NCBI RefSeq assembly: GCF_030123325.1
Contig: NZ_CP126106.1
Coordinates: forward strand, 4,368,001 to 4,432,000
Direction of reading: 5' to 3'
Length of the DNA: 64,000 nucleotides
Origin: Peribacillus simplex
GTDB lineage: Bacteria; Bacillota; Bacilli; Bacillales; DSM-1321
This document shows positions 24,184-33,379 of the stretch, in pieces. Position 1 is the stretch's first letter. Each line of letters begins with the position of its first letter. The notes below the pieces were generated by a model. It was not told where the DNA came from. It saw only the letters and a program-made list of their open reading frames with translations, and did not search any database. The translations under genes were made by a program, and so were the position numbers.

Positions 24184-25419
24184 TTAAACTATAGGGAACG
24201 CCCTAAGCGGCAGGGATGTCAAAGTTTGCCCGGTCGCTGAATCGGTAAGATTCTCTTCTAACTGGAATGATGGCACCGCTTCAATATGTTTGAATTTCTT
24301 CAGGAATGCAGTAAGCGCAATCTTTGCTTCGAGTCTGGCCAACGGCGCTCCCAGGCAGAAATGAGGGCCATTTCCGAAGGTAAGGTGTTTCTTATTATTA
24401 GGGCGATGGATATTAAGGGTGAAAGGATCTTCAAACATCTCTTCGTCCAAATTAGCTGCGCTCATCCAAACAACCACGTTATCGCCTTCTTTCAATTCCA
24501 CTCCCAATAGATCGTTATCTTCCTTTACGGTGCGATCCAATTTAATAAGATTGAATCGGAAACGGAGCATTTCTTCGACGGCCTCCGGAACCAGATCCAG
24601 GTTTTCATGCAACTCTTGATAAACTTCTTTGTCATCATATAGCAAGGAATAAAAGCTATTGGCCAGTAAATGACTTGTTGTCTCGACCCCCGCTCCTAAA
24701 ATCAGCATGGTCGTCCGGACAACCTCATCATCCGTAAACATTTCCCCATCCACTTCTGACTTCAATAGATCTGAGATGATATCATCTGCCGGGTTTAATC
24801 GTTTTTGCACAACAATCGGATACAAATACTGATAGTATTCTTTTGCTGCCACTTGCTTCAATTCATTTACTTCTTCTTGTTTTTCTTTATCAAACGGAAG
24901 GAATAAGATATCCACCCATTTCTTAAACAATAAACGATCTTTCGAGGGAACGCCCATCAAATCCGACATGACAATGATCGGAAGCGGACTCGCCAATGAT
25001 TGCACAATATCGATTTCCGTGTCCTCATCCATTTCCCCGATCAATTCATCTGCAATTTCCTGAATGCGAGGTTCCCAGTTTTGAAGACTTCTAGGTGTGA
25101 AGGCTGCGGCCAGCAGCGAACGGCGTTTTCTATGCTCAGGTGGATCAGCTTCAGTTATTTGGATCTTTTCAGGCACAGAACCTTCATCACTATCCGTTCC
25201 AACCGATATGGTAGTCCGTTTCCGAACACTTGAAAAATGTTTATAATCACTAAGAACCCGCTTCACATCTTCATATTTAAAAACATTCCACGTATCCGTT
25301 CCTTCGTGATAGCTCACGGGGTCATTTTCTAGCATCCGTTTGCACCAAGCATACGGACTAAATTCCTCCGTTCGTGTTTTAAACCTAGTAATTTCTTTTA
25401 CTGCAATAACTTCTTTCAT
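24184..25419 (-). CDS. Cytochrome P450 (CYP109-like)
   Basis: A 411-residue soluble bacterial P450. Key motifs: I-helix LGAGVETTSH, K-helix EEMLRFR (ExxR), and the heme loop FGNGPHFCLGAPLAR with the thiolate cysteine near residue 355. The N-terminal FSPYAWCKRMLENDPVSYHE layout resembles CYP109 enzymes of Bacillus, which hydroxylate fatty acids, terpenoids or steroids with separate ferredoxin partners. The acid-alcohol pair of the I helix is Glu-Thr. ATG at 25417-25419 follows GGGAGGAG; an in-frame GTG upstream overlaps that site. No redox partner gene adjacent. Substrate unknown. Confidence 0.88.
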   Translation of the reverse strand: MKEVIAVKEITRFKTRTEEFSPYAWCKRMLENDPVSYHEGTDTWNVFKYEDVKRVLSDYKHFSSVRKRTTISVGTDSDEGSVPEKIQITEADPPEHRKRRSLLAAAFTPRSLQNWEPRIQEIADELIGEMDEDTEIDIVQSLASPLPIIVMSDLMGVPSKDRLLFKKWVDILFLPFDKEKQEEVNELKQVAAKEYYQYLYPIVVQKRLNPADDIISDLLKSEVDGEMFTDDEVVRTTMLILGAGVETTSHLLANSFYSLLYDDKEVYQELHENLDLVPEAVEEMLRFRFNLIKLDRTVKEDNDLLGVELKEGDNVVVWMSAANLDEEMFEDPFTLNIHRPNNKKHLTFGNGPHFCLGAPLARLEAKIALTAFLKKFKHIEAVPSFQLEENLTDSATGQTLTSLPLRAFPIV

Positions 25420-25829
25420 GATACCGACTCCTCCCACTTCTCAAAAGTTACCTAACAAAAGGATCGAATGTTCAGCATTCTCCATCTCCGTCGATTTGTT
25501 ATAGGGTCGAGCATTCCTGATAGACTTTTTCACGAATCCTTAAATACACATCTATTCCATTATAGGGTAAAACGCTGCAACAAACCATGCATCTTCCATA
25601 CCAGCAGCCTTACATGAATTTTGCACCACAATCCCAACAACCCTATGTAAAACTGCTTATTTTTTACAATTTACTTTCTTTTTCTATTTTTTTATGTCTC
25701 TCAATCGATGCTCAAAATCCAGCCCTCCTTTTCAAATTTGGAGACAGTGCTTTTCACTAAGTTATTTCAATATAGATTATTTTTATAATTGCCGGAGTCT
25801 GAATCGGAATGCCTCCACTGCATAAAAAA
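25420..25829. other. Long intergenic stretch upstream of P450
   Basis: About 400 bases with no supported gene. It should hold the P450 promoter. I see no clear operator. Confidence 0.4.
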
Positions 25830-25849
25830 ACAGCTGCACAAGCAGCTGT
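25830..25849. terminator. Short hairpin, possible orphan terminator
   Basis: Perfect 7-bp arms ACAGCTG / CAGCTGT with a 6-base loop and seven A before it, which become T on the minus strand. No gene ends here, so it may be the relic of a lost transcript. Confidence 0.45.
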
Positions 25850-25857
25850 CCAGTTAC

Positions 25858-25982
25858 TGGATTGAAGAAATTTACGACACTCCTGCCGAATAACTGGCTA
25901 GCCGAGACCTGCTAGATGCTTGCTTTGATGAGGCTTGGCAGACATTCGGCGGAACGGGAGCGGATTTCTGAAATCAACTGGA
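25858..25982. repeat. Degenerate relative of the MITE-like element core
   Basis: Short blocks occur in the same order as in the reverse complement of the 14.3 kb element: GATTG, ACTCCTGC, GAGACC, GAGGCTT, CGGCGGAA, GAGCGGA and GAAATCAAC. Between them the sequence differs. The flanking terminal repeats are not recognisable. Probably an old, diverged copy or a sister family. Confidence 0.45.
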
Positions 25983-26001
25983 ATGTTTTTCAAATAAAAA
26001 A

Positions 26002-26040
26002 ACTGCAGGCAAACTCGTTATTCTTCGAGTTGCCTGCAGT
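26002..26040 (-). terminator. Terminator of the DUF4083-like gene
   Basis: A long stem of ACTGCAGGCA and ACTCG against CGAGT and TGCCTGCAGT with an 8-base loop, followed by TTTTTTTATTTG on the minus strand. Confidence 0.8.
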
Positions 26041-26064
26041 CTGAACCGCTGCACGATGCTGCCG

Positions 26065-26247
26065 TCAATTTTTACCCCTTTTAATCATTTCATGTAAATC
26101 ATCCATTTTTTTTTCCATGATATCCAGTCTGGTTTTACGTTGCTTCATGGAACGGAAAAGAGATACGGTCCCAACAATGATCAGGATTAGAAATACAAGG
26201 CAAATCAATTGGTATATCATATCGGCAATATTAAAACCACTACTCAC
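26065..26247 (-). CDS. Small membrane-anchored coiled-coil protein (DUF4083-like)
   Basis: 60 residues: one membrane helix (YQLICLVFLILIIVGTVSLF, about 12-31), a basic patch RSMKQRKTR, then an amphipathic helix LDIMEKKMDDLHEMIKRGK. The layout and the FNIADMIYQLI start resemble Bacillus DUF4083 proteins of unknown function. A GTG start follows AGGGGGA by 7 bases. Monocistronic with its own strong terminator, which supports it being real. Confidence 0.65.
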   Translation of the reverse strand: MSSGFNIADMIYQLICLVFLILIIVGTVSLFRSMKQRKTRLDIMEKKMDDLHEMIKRGKN

Positions 26248-26535
26248 TATGTAATCCCCCTAAATGGCATTCTCAATATTCTATTATACACCAGGAAAAA
26301 TGAACAATTTAACCTTTTTAAGGGGAATGGAGAATTAACTGTCACTTTTTTATATTTCTAAATATTGAATGTAGCTCTTTACAATATCATTTCATGACCA
26401 GCTTTTATGCGAAACAAACCCAACAGTTCTTGAGCAGTACGGTTCAATGATCATTAATTTTGCCGTTTATTATATAGAAGAAACTTGTTTGCACTTGAGC
26501 CATATCATCTGTTATTTATTGTTCACTTTTTATGT
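26248..26535. other. Intergenic gap
   Basis: Nothing supported. It separates the DUF4083-like gene from the end of the permease gene; no clear terminator for the catabolic operon was found here. Confidence 0.35.
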
Positions 26536-27975
26536 TTAACTTTTATTAATTAAACGCACCTTTTCATAATCCTCTTGAACCGATGGCCCCATATCATTCT
26601 TTCCGCGTTTTTGCAAAAATAAAATATATATCAAATGAAAAGCAATGGCTACTGGAACACCAATATAAATAGTCAATTTAGTTCCTTCGTCAAATACTAA
26701 ACTTATTAATACAACTAGATTAAAGACAAATGCCAGGATGGGAACTAAAGGGTAAAGTGGGGTCCGAAATTTTAGATCACTAACTTTTCCTCCTTCAGCT
26801 ACATATCGTCTGCGGAAAAAATACTGAGATGCCGCAATACTCATCCAAGCCAACATGGATGCCATTCCTGCTACAGAAAGAATCCAGGTATAAATAGTTT
26901 CAGCCGCTACTTTTGAAACAAGAATGGACACACAGGAGATTCCCATACTAGCCGTTAAAGAAAGTAAAGGCACACCTTTTTTGGTTAACTTTTGAAAGGA
27001 TCTTGGTGCCATCTTAGAACTAGAAAGAGAGTATAACATCCTAGTTGTAGTATAAAGACCAGAGTTAGCAACAGATAGTAATGAGGTAATAATTACAAAA
27101 TTCATGATATCGGCTGCATATGGTATACCGATGTTATCCAGTGCAGTAACAAACGGGCTAGCAGTTGGCTGGATTTGTTGCCAAGGAACTATAGAAACAA
27201 CGACGATTATTGACAAAACAAAGAATAATATTATTCGGTAAGCAGTTTGGTTTATAGCCTTAGGGATCGTCTTCTCAGGGTTTTCACTTTCACCAGAAGC
27301 AATTCCTATAAGTTCCGTACCGCCTAACGAATAATTAACAGCCATCATAGCAATAACTACTGCAAACATTCCATTAGGAAAGAAGCCAAATTCTGTTAAG
27401 TGTGTAAAATAAGGAGCTGCTGGTTCACCCTCAATTGGTACAATACCAAAAATAACGGCTAACCCAATAAAGATAAAAGAGATTATAGCGATTACCTTGA
27501 TACTCGCAAACCAGAATTCTGTTTCTGCAAAGCTGCGTGCAGAAAGGGCATTTACAGAAAATAGTACAATTCCTGCAATTAACGACCAGATCCATGGAGA
27601 AATATCAGGGAACCATCTTTGCATCAGCGAACCTATAATGATAATTTCATAGGCTACGGTAGAAGACCACCCAATCCAATAAATCCACCCAACTGTAAAG
27701 CCTGTTGATGGATGAATGTATTTAGTCGCATAGGTTTGGAAAGATCCAGATACTGGCATTTCCACTGTCAATTCCCCTAAGCACAGCATAACTAAATACA
27801 TAATAAGTCCGCCCATCATATAGGCTAAAACTGCGCCTATAGGGCCTGCCTGACTAATCGTAAAACCTGAAGCGTTGAAAAATCCTGCACCGATTACACC
27901 GCCTAAAGCAATCATAAATAAATGGCGGCTTTTCATTACCCTTTTGAGACCTTGATCATTATCTAATTCAGCCAT
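26536..27975 (-). CDS. Amino-acid permease, APC family (GabP/AnsP/RocE type)
   Basis: A 479-residue, 12-helix permease. The N-terminus GLKRVMKSRHLFMIALGGVI and GAGFFNASGFTISQAGP form the signature first helix of the amino-acid transporter family, and ELTVEMPVSGSFQTYATKYI is the second hallmark. It would import an amino acid with protons. AGGAGGG precedes the ATG. It is the last gene of the block with deacylase, thiolase, CoA-transferase and aminotransferase, 61 bases after the deacylase, so it probably imports the substrate of that pathway, perhaps a beta- or omega-amino acid. Specificity not determinable. Confidence 0.88.
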   Translation of the reverse strand: MAELDNDQGLKRVMKSRHLFMIALGGVIGAGFFNASGFTISQAGPIGAVLAYMMGGLIMYLVMLCLGELTVEMPVSGSFQTYATKYIHPSTGFTVGWIYWIGWSSTVAYEIIIIGSLMQRWFPDISPWIWSLIAGIVLFSVNALSARSFAETEFWFASIKVIAIISFIFIGLAVIFGIVPIEGEPAAPYFTHLTEFGFFPNGMFAVVIAMMAVNYSLGGTELIGIASGESENPEKTIPKAINQTAYRIILFFVLSIIVVVSIVPWQQIQPTASPFVTALDNIGIPYAADIMNFVIITSLLSVANSGLYTTTRMLYSLSSSKMAPRSFQKLTKKGVPLLSLTASMGISCVSILVSKVAAETIYTWILSVAGMASMLAWMSIAASQYFFRRRYVAEGGKVSDLKFRTPLYPLVPILAFVFNLVVLISLVFDEGTKLTIYIGVPVAIAFHLIYILFLQKRGKNDMGPSVQEDYEKVRLINKS

Positions 27976-28036
27976 AATACCCTCCTATTAACTCAGCCGT
28001 TTTATGCATGAACTAATTATCGAATTTTCCTTTAAT

Positions 28037-29311
28037 TCAGATATTGTCCTTGATACTACACCACTGAATTATAGTTAATGCAATAATTTCTGCAGATTTA
28101 AAAACTTTATCCAATTCAATATACTCATCAGGGAAGTGTGCCATTTCCGTTTTCCCTGGTCCAAAAACGACCGTTGGAATTTTCCCTACTTCTGTAAGTA
28201 ATCCCCCATCAGTTCCCCAAGGAGAAGCCTCTATCACGGGTTCTTCACCAGTAGTTTCTCTATATTGATGAACTAACGTATTCATCAAATCATGTTCAAG
28301 ATCGATTTCCCCTGGTAGCCATCGAGCACCAAACCATTCTAGGACAGGTGGATTTTCCTTAAACCAGGGGTCAAGGACTGATAGTTGTTGTAGACATTCC
28401 TCCATTTCATGTTGTGCATCTTCTATCTTCTCGTTAGGTGCTACACCCATTCTTCCCTCTATTTTCAGCAAATCAGGTACTGAAGATGGCCAGTTTCCTC
28501 CCGAAACAACTCCGATATTAATAGGAATAGGGATAGGGGTCTGCTCATATAAAGGATCATTAATACGTTGATTCCGGTTATACTCCAAAGCCCTGATTCG
28601 CTCCACTAATACCATTGCTTTATCAAAAGCGCTTACTCCCTCATATCGTGTTCCCCCGTGGGCTGATCGACCTTTGACAAAGATCCTAAACCACATGGAT
28701 CCTTGCTGTTTAGGGAAAACTCTCATATTAGTAGGTTCAGTGATTAGTGCAGCATCAGCTTTATAGCCTTTTAGAATAGTAGATAAAGTCCCTGTCCCAC
28801 CACTCTCTTCTTCTATAACACTTTGAAAAATAACGTCGCCTCTAAGCTTAATATCGAGTTGTAGAATGGCTTGTAAGGCTAAAAGAAATGAAACTAGCCC
28901 ACCTTTCATATCCGTAACACCACGACCATACATTTTTCCTTCCTTAATAGCTCCACTATAGGGATCATCTGTCCATTGTTCATGATCACCTTCAGGGACA
29001 ACATCAATATGTCCGTTTAAGATTATGGAGCGGCCACCACCTGTTCCGGGTAGAACACCAACAACATTAGGACTTCCTGTAAAATCATCCCTCGACGAGC
29101 AAAAGTAGGGACTTTCGGTTAATTCTTTTCCACATGGCTCCCAGACATCCACCTTTAACCCCATATTCGACAATACTTCAATGATTATTGATTGCGCTTT
29201 TGCCTCATTTTTAGAAATACTAGGAGATTGAACTAGTCGCTGTAATAATACTGTACCTTCTTCATAATGCTCTTTTAACCATGTTTGAATTTGTTCTTTG
29301 ATTAATTGCAT
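28037..29311 (-). CDS. M20 family metallo-deacylase (YodQ/ArgE-like)
   Basis: A 424-residue zinc-dependent M20 enzyme. Metal and catalytic motifs: NGHIDVVPEGD, YGRGVTDMKGG (bridging Asp), SVIEEESGGTG (catalytic base Glu then ligand Glu), ITEPTN, and a late HFPDE histidine. A lid domain carries KGRSAHGG. It would remove an acyl group from an N-acylated amino acid or related amide. Closest family memory is B. subtilis YodQ, which likewise sits beside CoA-transferase and aminotransferase genes. GCGAGGTGA precedes the ATG; it follows the thiolase by 25 bases. Substrate inferred only. Confidence 0.85.
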   Translation of the reverse strand: MQLIKEQIQTWLKEHYEEGTVLLQRLVQSPSISKNEAKAQSIIIEVLSNMGLKVDVWEPCGKELTESPYFCSSRDDFTGSPNVVGVLPGTGGGRSIILNGHIDVVPEGDHEQWTDDPYSGAIKEGKMYGRGVTDMKGGLVSFLLALQAILQLDIKLRGDVIFQSVIEEESGGTGTLSTILKGYKADAALITEPTNMRVFPKQQGSMWFRIFVKGRSAHGGTRYEGVSAFDKAMVLVERIRALEYNRNQRINDPLYEQTPIPIPINIGVVSGGNWPSSVPDLLKIEGRMGVAPNEKIEDAQHEMEECLQQLSVLDPWFKENPPVLEWFGARWLPGEIDLEHDLMNTLVHQYRETTGEEPVIEASPWGTDGGLLTEVGKIPTVVFGPGKTEMAHFPDEYIELDKVFKSAEIIALTIIQWCSIKDNI

Positions 29312-29336
29312 TACAGTTCACCTCGCTTTAATGTGT

Positions 29337-30518
29337 TTATAATGATAGGTTTTCATATATGACGGTAAGCCCCATTCCTCCGGCCATACATAGCGTCACC
29401 ATTCCATACTTTGTTTTGGTACGTAACATTTCATTCATTAGACTAACAGTTAGCTTAGCACCAGTTGCTCCAACTGGATGCCCCAACGCAATAGCTCCAC
29501 CATTAACATTTACTTTTGAATAGTCCAACTCCAGTTCTTTAATAACAGCTAATGCCTGTGCAGCAAAGGCCTCATTAAGCTCAATCAAACCAATATCATC
29601 TAAAGTTAATCCGGCTAATTCCAATGCCTTTTTTGTTGCTGGAACAGGCCCAATCCCCATTATGCCTGGTTCTACACCAGCACTGGAAAACGCTTTCACT
29701 TTTAACAAAGGTTTTATACCTTTTTGTATAGCTTTCTTTTTTGACATCATTAAAACTGCTGCTGCACCATCGTTCATAGGGCACGCATTCCCAGCAGTGA
29801 TTGACCCATCCGATTTAAAAACAGGTGGAAGATTGATTAATTTATCTAGCTGAATATCCGAGCGTACAGACTCATCTGTCCTGAATAGATAAGCTCCCTT
29901 CGTACCGGTGACCTGAACAGGTAAAATTTCATCTTCAAAATAATGATTTTCAATAGCCTGAACTACCTTTTTATGGCTATCAAAGGCAAATTTATCTTGT
30001 TCCTCTCGGGAGATACTGTAAATTTGCGTTAAGCGTTCTGCTGTCATTCCCATGTGTTCATTTTCCAACGAACAAATTAAACCATCAGTTAATAGGGCAT
30101 CTTCCATTTCTACGTTCCCAAACTTTGTCCCCCATCTATTTTTAACTAAATATGGGACCTGACTCATATTCTCTACCCCACCTGCAATTACCACCTCTTC
30201 TTGACCGGCCTTAATCGTTAAGGCCGCGTTAGTAATTGCTTTTAAACTAGAACCACATGCCTTGATTACTATATGTCCTGGAACACTCGTTGGGAATCCA
30301 GCTAATTGCGATGATATTCTGGCTGAATTCAATCCTCCCCCATGTACATATCCATGTCCAAATATTACTTCATTTACATCCGCTTTGGTAAGAATGGTCT
30401 TATCCATTAAACCCTCCAATATTTGTCTTCCCATTTCAGTGGCGGAAACACTTTTAAGGGACTTTCCAAATGCACCCACTCCAGTTCGAACTCCTGATAC
30501 GATGACGGCCTCTTCCAT
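29337..30518 (-). CDS. Acetyl-CoA C-acetyltransferase / beta-ketothiolase
   Basis: A 393-residue thiolase. The acyl-accepting cysteine lies in IKACGSSLKAI near residue 87; NEAFAAQ, the GGAIALGHPVGATGA histidine and the second cysteine CMAGGMG complete the active site. In the cleavage direction it splits a 3-ketoacyl-CoA with CoA to acetyl-CoA and a shorter acyl-CoA. ATG at 30516-30518 has AGGAGTG 6 bases upstream; an in-frame GTG three codons earlier is part of that site. Directly after CoA-transferase subunit B (11 bases). B. subtilis yodQRST lacks a thiolase at this spot, so the cluster has a built-in thiolytic step. Confidence 0.9.
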   Translation of the reverse strand: MEEAVIVSGVRTGVGAFGKSLKSVSATEMGRQILEGLMDKTILTKADVNEVIFGHGYVHGGGLNSARISSQLAGFPTSVPGHIVIKACGSSLKAITNAALTIKAGQEEVVIAGGVENMSQVPYLVKNRWGTKFGNVEMEDALLTDGLICSLENEHMGMTAERLTQIYSISREEQDKFAFDSHKKVVQAIENHYFEDEILPVQVTGTKGAYLFRTDESVRSDIQLDKLINLPPVFKSDGSITAGNACPMNDGAAAVLMMSKKKAIQKGIKPLLKVKAFSSAGVEPGIMGIGPVPATKKALELAGLTLDDIGLIELNEAFAAQALAVIKELELDYSKVNVNGGAIALGHPVGATGAKLTVSLMNEMLRTKTKYGMVTLCMAGGMGLTVIYENLSL

Positions 30519-30529
30519 TTCGCTCACTC

Positions 30530-31189
30530 CTAAACTTTTCCTGTAGTTTTAAGTATTTTCAATTGTGCATCTGTATGTTTAATTACATCTTCCATTGTGT
30601 AAGGTTCCATAACTTCTTTTAACTCTAATCCTTGTGGCGTTACCTCGATCACAGCCATTTCAGTGATGATCAAACTAACACAACCTTTGGCGGTAAGTGG
30701 TAGTGTACATTCCTTCAGTATTTTCGATTTACCTTGTTTGTTTGTATGGTTCATCAGTACAATTACCTTTTTAGACTTTTGAGCCAACTCCATCGCCCCA
30801 CCCATACCAGGGACAAGTTTTCCAGGAATAATCCAATTTGCCAGGTCGCCTTCTTCGCTTACTTCAAGGGCTCCTAAAATGGTAACATCTAAACGGCCTC
30901 GCCGAATCATGCCAAATGCAGTAGCACTATCAAAAAAGGAGGCACCTTGGGCCACAGAACAGGGATAACCACCGGCATTACATAAATTAGGATTAATATC
31001 ACTCCTTTTTGGTGTCGGGCCAGTGCCCAACACTCCATTTTCGGCATGAAATTGGACAGAAATATCTGATGGGATATAATCAGCAATTAATGTAGGGATG
31101 CCTATTCCTAGATTAACAATCATTCCATTTTCTATTTCTTGGGCAGCGCGCTTAGCGATGCGATGGCGATCTTCTACTCCCAAACCCAT
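30530..31189 (-). CDS. 3-oxoacid CoA-transferase subunit B (YodR-like)
   Basis: A 219-residue beta subunit of a family I CoA-transferase. The covalent-catalysis glutamate is in AENGVLGTG near residue 50; the NLGIGIPTLIADYI start and GAMELAQKSKKVIVLMNHT are family signatures. With subunit A it moves CoA between a short acyl-CoA and a (keto) acid. I chose ATG at 31187-31189; a TTG two codons earlier is closer to GGAG and is also possible. It overlaps the end of subunit A, so the two are likely made in equal amounts. Confidence 0.88.
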   Translation of the reverse strand: MGLGVEDRHRIAKRAAQEIENGMIVNLGIGIPTLIADYIPSDISVQFHAENGVLGTGPTPKRSDINPNLCNAGGYPCSVAQGASFFDSATAFGMIRRGRLDVTILGALEVSEEGDLANWIIPGKLVPGMGGAMELAQKSKKVIVLMNHTNKQGKSKILKECTLPLTAKGCVSLIITEMAVIEVTPQGLELKEVMEPYTMEDVIKHTDAQLKILKTTGKV

Positions 31190-31872
31190 TTCCAATTCAC
31201 TCCTTCACTTGGAATTACCATATCCACAAAGATTCCAGGGGTTATAATCGATTCTGGATTAAGTTCACCAACTTGAACAATCTCATCTGCTTCAACTATC
31301 GTAAAATCCCCCGCCATGGCAACTAAAGGGTTAAAATTGCGTGCGCTTTTATCAAATACGAGATTTCCAAGATAATCAGCCTTTGAAGCATGGATTATAG
31401 ATACTTCAGCAGTTAATGCCGTTTCAATCAAATATTCTTGTCCATTTACAGTAATATGTGTCTTGCCTTCCCCTACAACCGTGGCTAATCCCACATCGGA
31501 TAAAATACCACCTAATCCCATACCACCGGCTCGTATACGTTCAATCAACGTTCCTTGCGGAGAAAATGTTACGTCCATTTCCCCCTTGTTCATTAATTGA
31601 CCTGCTATTGGGTTGGAGCCAATATGAGAAGTAATTAGTTTTTTCACCCTTCCTGAACTAATCAATCTCCCAACCCCAACGTCCGGAAAGCCTGCGTCAT
31701 TACCAATTAAACTTAACTCCTTACACCCTTTATTTAATATCCCTTCTACAATGGTAGGGGGAGTACCAATGCCACCAAATCCTCCGTACATTAAGGAGCA
31801 TCCGTCAGAAATTCTTTGAAGGGCAGCCTCTAAAGTACTTACCTTTCCTTGTTTAGACTTGGACAGTAGCAT
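31174..31872 (-). CDS. 3-oxoacid CoA-transferase subunit A (YodS-like)
   Basis: A 232-residue alpha subunit of the same CoA-transferase. Glycine-rich SLMYGGFGGIGTPPTIV near the N-terminus, SPQGTLIERIRAGGMGLGG and the TGVG-equivalent region, and ETALTAEVSIIHASKADYLG match subunit A of acetoacetate/succinyl-CoA transferases. ATG at 31870-31872 is 9 bases after GGAGG; the longest frame would extend back into the aminotransferase. Overlaps both neighbours by about 20 bases, implying coupled translation. Activates the keto acid made by the aminotransferase, by inference. Confidence 0.88.
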   Translation of the reverse strand: MLLSKSKQGKVSTLEAALQRISDGCSLMYGGFGGIGTPPTIVEGILNKGCKELSLIGNDAGFPDVGVGRLISSGRVKKLITSHIGSNPIAGQLMNKGEMDVTFSPQGTLIERIRAGGMGLGGILSDVGLATVVGEGKTHITVNGQEYLIETALTAEVSIIHASKADYLGNLVFDKSARNFNPLVAMAGDFTIVEADEIVQVGELNPESIITPGIFVDMVIPSEGVNWKWVWE

Positions 31873-33220
31873 TGACCTTGCCCTCCATGTTGAGTTCACA
31901 TTGCACTTCAGAAATTGCTTCTTCTAAAATATCTACTAAACTATCAATTTCATCTTTTGTAATAACCAAAGGTGGCGAAATGATAATAGCATCCCCCATT
32001 CCATTAATAGCTCCTGACGCTGGGTAAACAAGTAACCCTTTTTCAAAGGCTTGTTTAATTACCCTATTTGTTACATTTAATTCAGGTGGATAAGGGTTTT
32101 TCTTTTCACGGTCGGCTACAAACTCCATTCCAATTAAAAGGCCCTTTCCTCTTACGTCCCCAATCATTTCGCAAGAATTTAAAAGCGTTTTCAATTTACT
32201 CATAAGATATGTACCTTGTTCTTCTGCCTTTTCTACCAATTGATGTTTCTCAACGTATTTAATAACCTTTAGTGCAACTGCTGCAGATTGAGGATTAGCA
32301 CTATAAGTATGGCCTCCTATAATAGACTTAGATCCATTTAATATAGGTTCCATAACTTTATCACTGACTAGAGTAGCTGCCATTGGGGTATACCCTGAAC
32401 TCATTCCTTTGCCTAGAGTAATAAAGTCCGGAGTAACGTTCCAATGTTCTATTGCAAACATCTTCCCGGTACGGCCAATTCCGGTCATTACCTCATCTGC
32501 AATAAATAGGACGTTACAACGCTCACAAATCTCCTTGATTTTTTGATAGTAATTAGCTGGTGGAGTGATAGCCCCCCCAGAAGCACCTATAATTGGCTCG
32601 GCAATAAATGCAGCAACACGTTCTTCCCCAATACGCCTAATCTCCATTTCAAGTTCATGAGCACAGAGAAGACCCCATTCTTCTTCAGTTAAATGATCAG
32701 GTCGACGATAAGTGTATGGGGCAGATACTGAAGGATAATCAGCTAACATCGAAGCAAACCTCTGTCTTCTTAATACATGTCCTGACATGGATAATGCTCC
32801 CATTGTAATGCCATGATAACTAGTCCACCTAGATATAATGCGATCTTTTTGTGGTTGTCCTTTTTCTTGCCAATATTGTATAGCAATCTTCATCGCTGTC
32901 TCGGTCGCTTCTGAACCACTATTTACAAAGAATGACCAATTAAGATCTCCTGGAGCCAATTGACTCAATTTTTCTGCTAGTTTTTCAGCGGGTTCATTGG
33001 TAAATTGTGATCTATAAGAAAATGAAATTTTTTCTGCCTGTGCAAGGGCTTCTTTAATAACCTCCTGTACACCGTGTCCAATACTTACCGTTACAGCTCC
33101 AGACGACCCATCAATATATTCCTTACCATCTTGATCATATATATATATGCCTTTTGCAGATGCAGCTACTGGATATTGCTGTCCTAATACCGGTTTAATT
33201 AAATAATCTCGTTCCTTCAT
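31853..33220 (-). CDS. Class III PLP aminotransferase (YodT-like, omega/beta-amino acid type)
   Basis: A 455-residue fold-type I PLP enzyme. Cofactor lysine in TLGKGMSSGYTP near 271; VNSGSEATETAMKIA (phosphate-binding loop), SRWTSYHGITMGALSMSG, and LFIADEVMTGIGRTGKMFA (Asp that binds the pyridine nitrogen) are all present. Class III enzymes move terminal or beta amino groups to pyruvate or 2-oxoglutarate. First gene of the catabolic block, divergent from the PucR-type regulator across 159 bases that contain a perfect operator-like inverted repeat. GAGGGAG about 8 bases before the ATG. Confident on class, not on substrate. Confidence 0.88.
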   Translation of the reverse strand: MKERDYLIKPVLGQQYPVAASAKGIYIYDQDGKEYIDGSSGAVTVSIGHGVQEVIKEALAQAEKISFSYRSQFTNEPAEKLAEKLSQLAPGDLNWSFFVNSGSEATETAMKIAIQYWQEKGQPQKDRIISRWTSYHGITMGALSMSGHVLRRQRFASMLADYPSVSAPYTYRRPDHLTEEEWGLLCAHELEMEIRRIGEERVAAFIAEPIIGASGGAITPPANYYQKIKEICERCNVLFIADEVMTGIGRTGKMFAIEHWNVTPDFITLGKGMSSGYTPMAATLVSDKVMEPILNGSKSIIGGHTYSANPQSAAVALKVIKYVEKHQLVEKAEEQGTYLMSKLKTLLNSCEMIGDVRGKGLLIGMEFVADREKKNPYPPELNVTNRVIKQAFEKGLLVYPASGAINGMGDAIIISPPLVITKDEIDSLVDILEEAISEVQCELNMEGKVNATVQV

Positions 33221-33316
33221 CCATTACATCTCCCTCGGAATTATAAGAGTATATTAAAACTTTATTAAAATTTCTGACAGATAACAATTTGACAAACGTA
33301 TGAAAAAATAGATGTT

Positions 33317-33339
33317 CCATTATACACCGCGTATAATGG
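33317..33339. promoter_or_regulatory. Operator-like inverted repeat between aminotransferase and PucR gene
   Basis: Perfect 9-bp arms CCATTATAC and GTATAATGG separated by 5 bases, placed in the divergent gap. The right arm contains TATAAT, a possible -10 for the regulator gene. A good candidate binding site for the neighbouring PucR-type protein. Confidence 0.6.
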
Positions 33340-33379
33340 ATGATAGGATAAACTAAGTTTAATCACCAGGGGGCTATCT

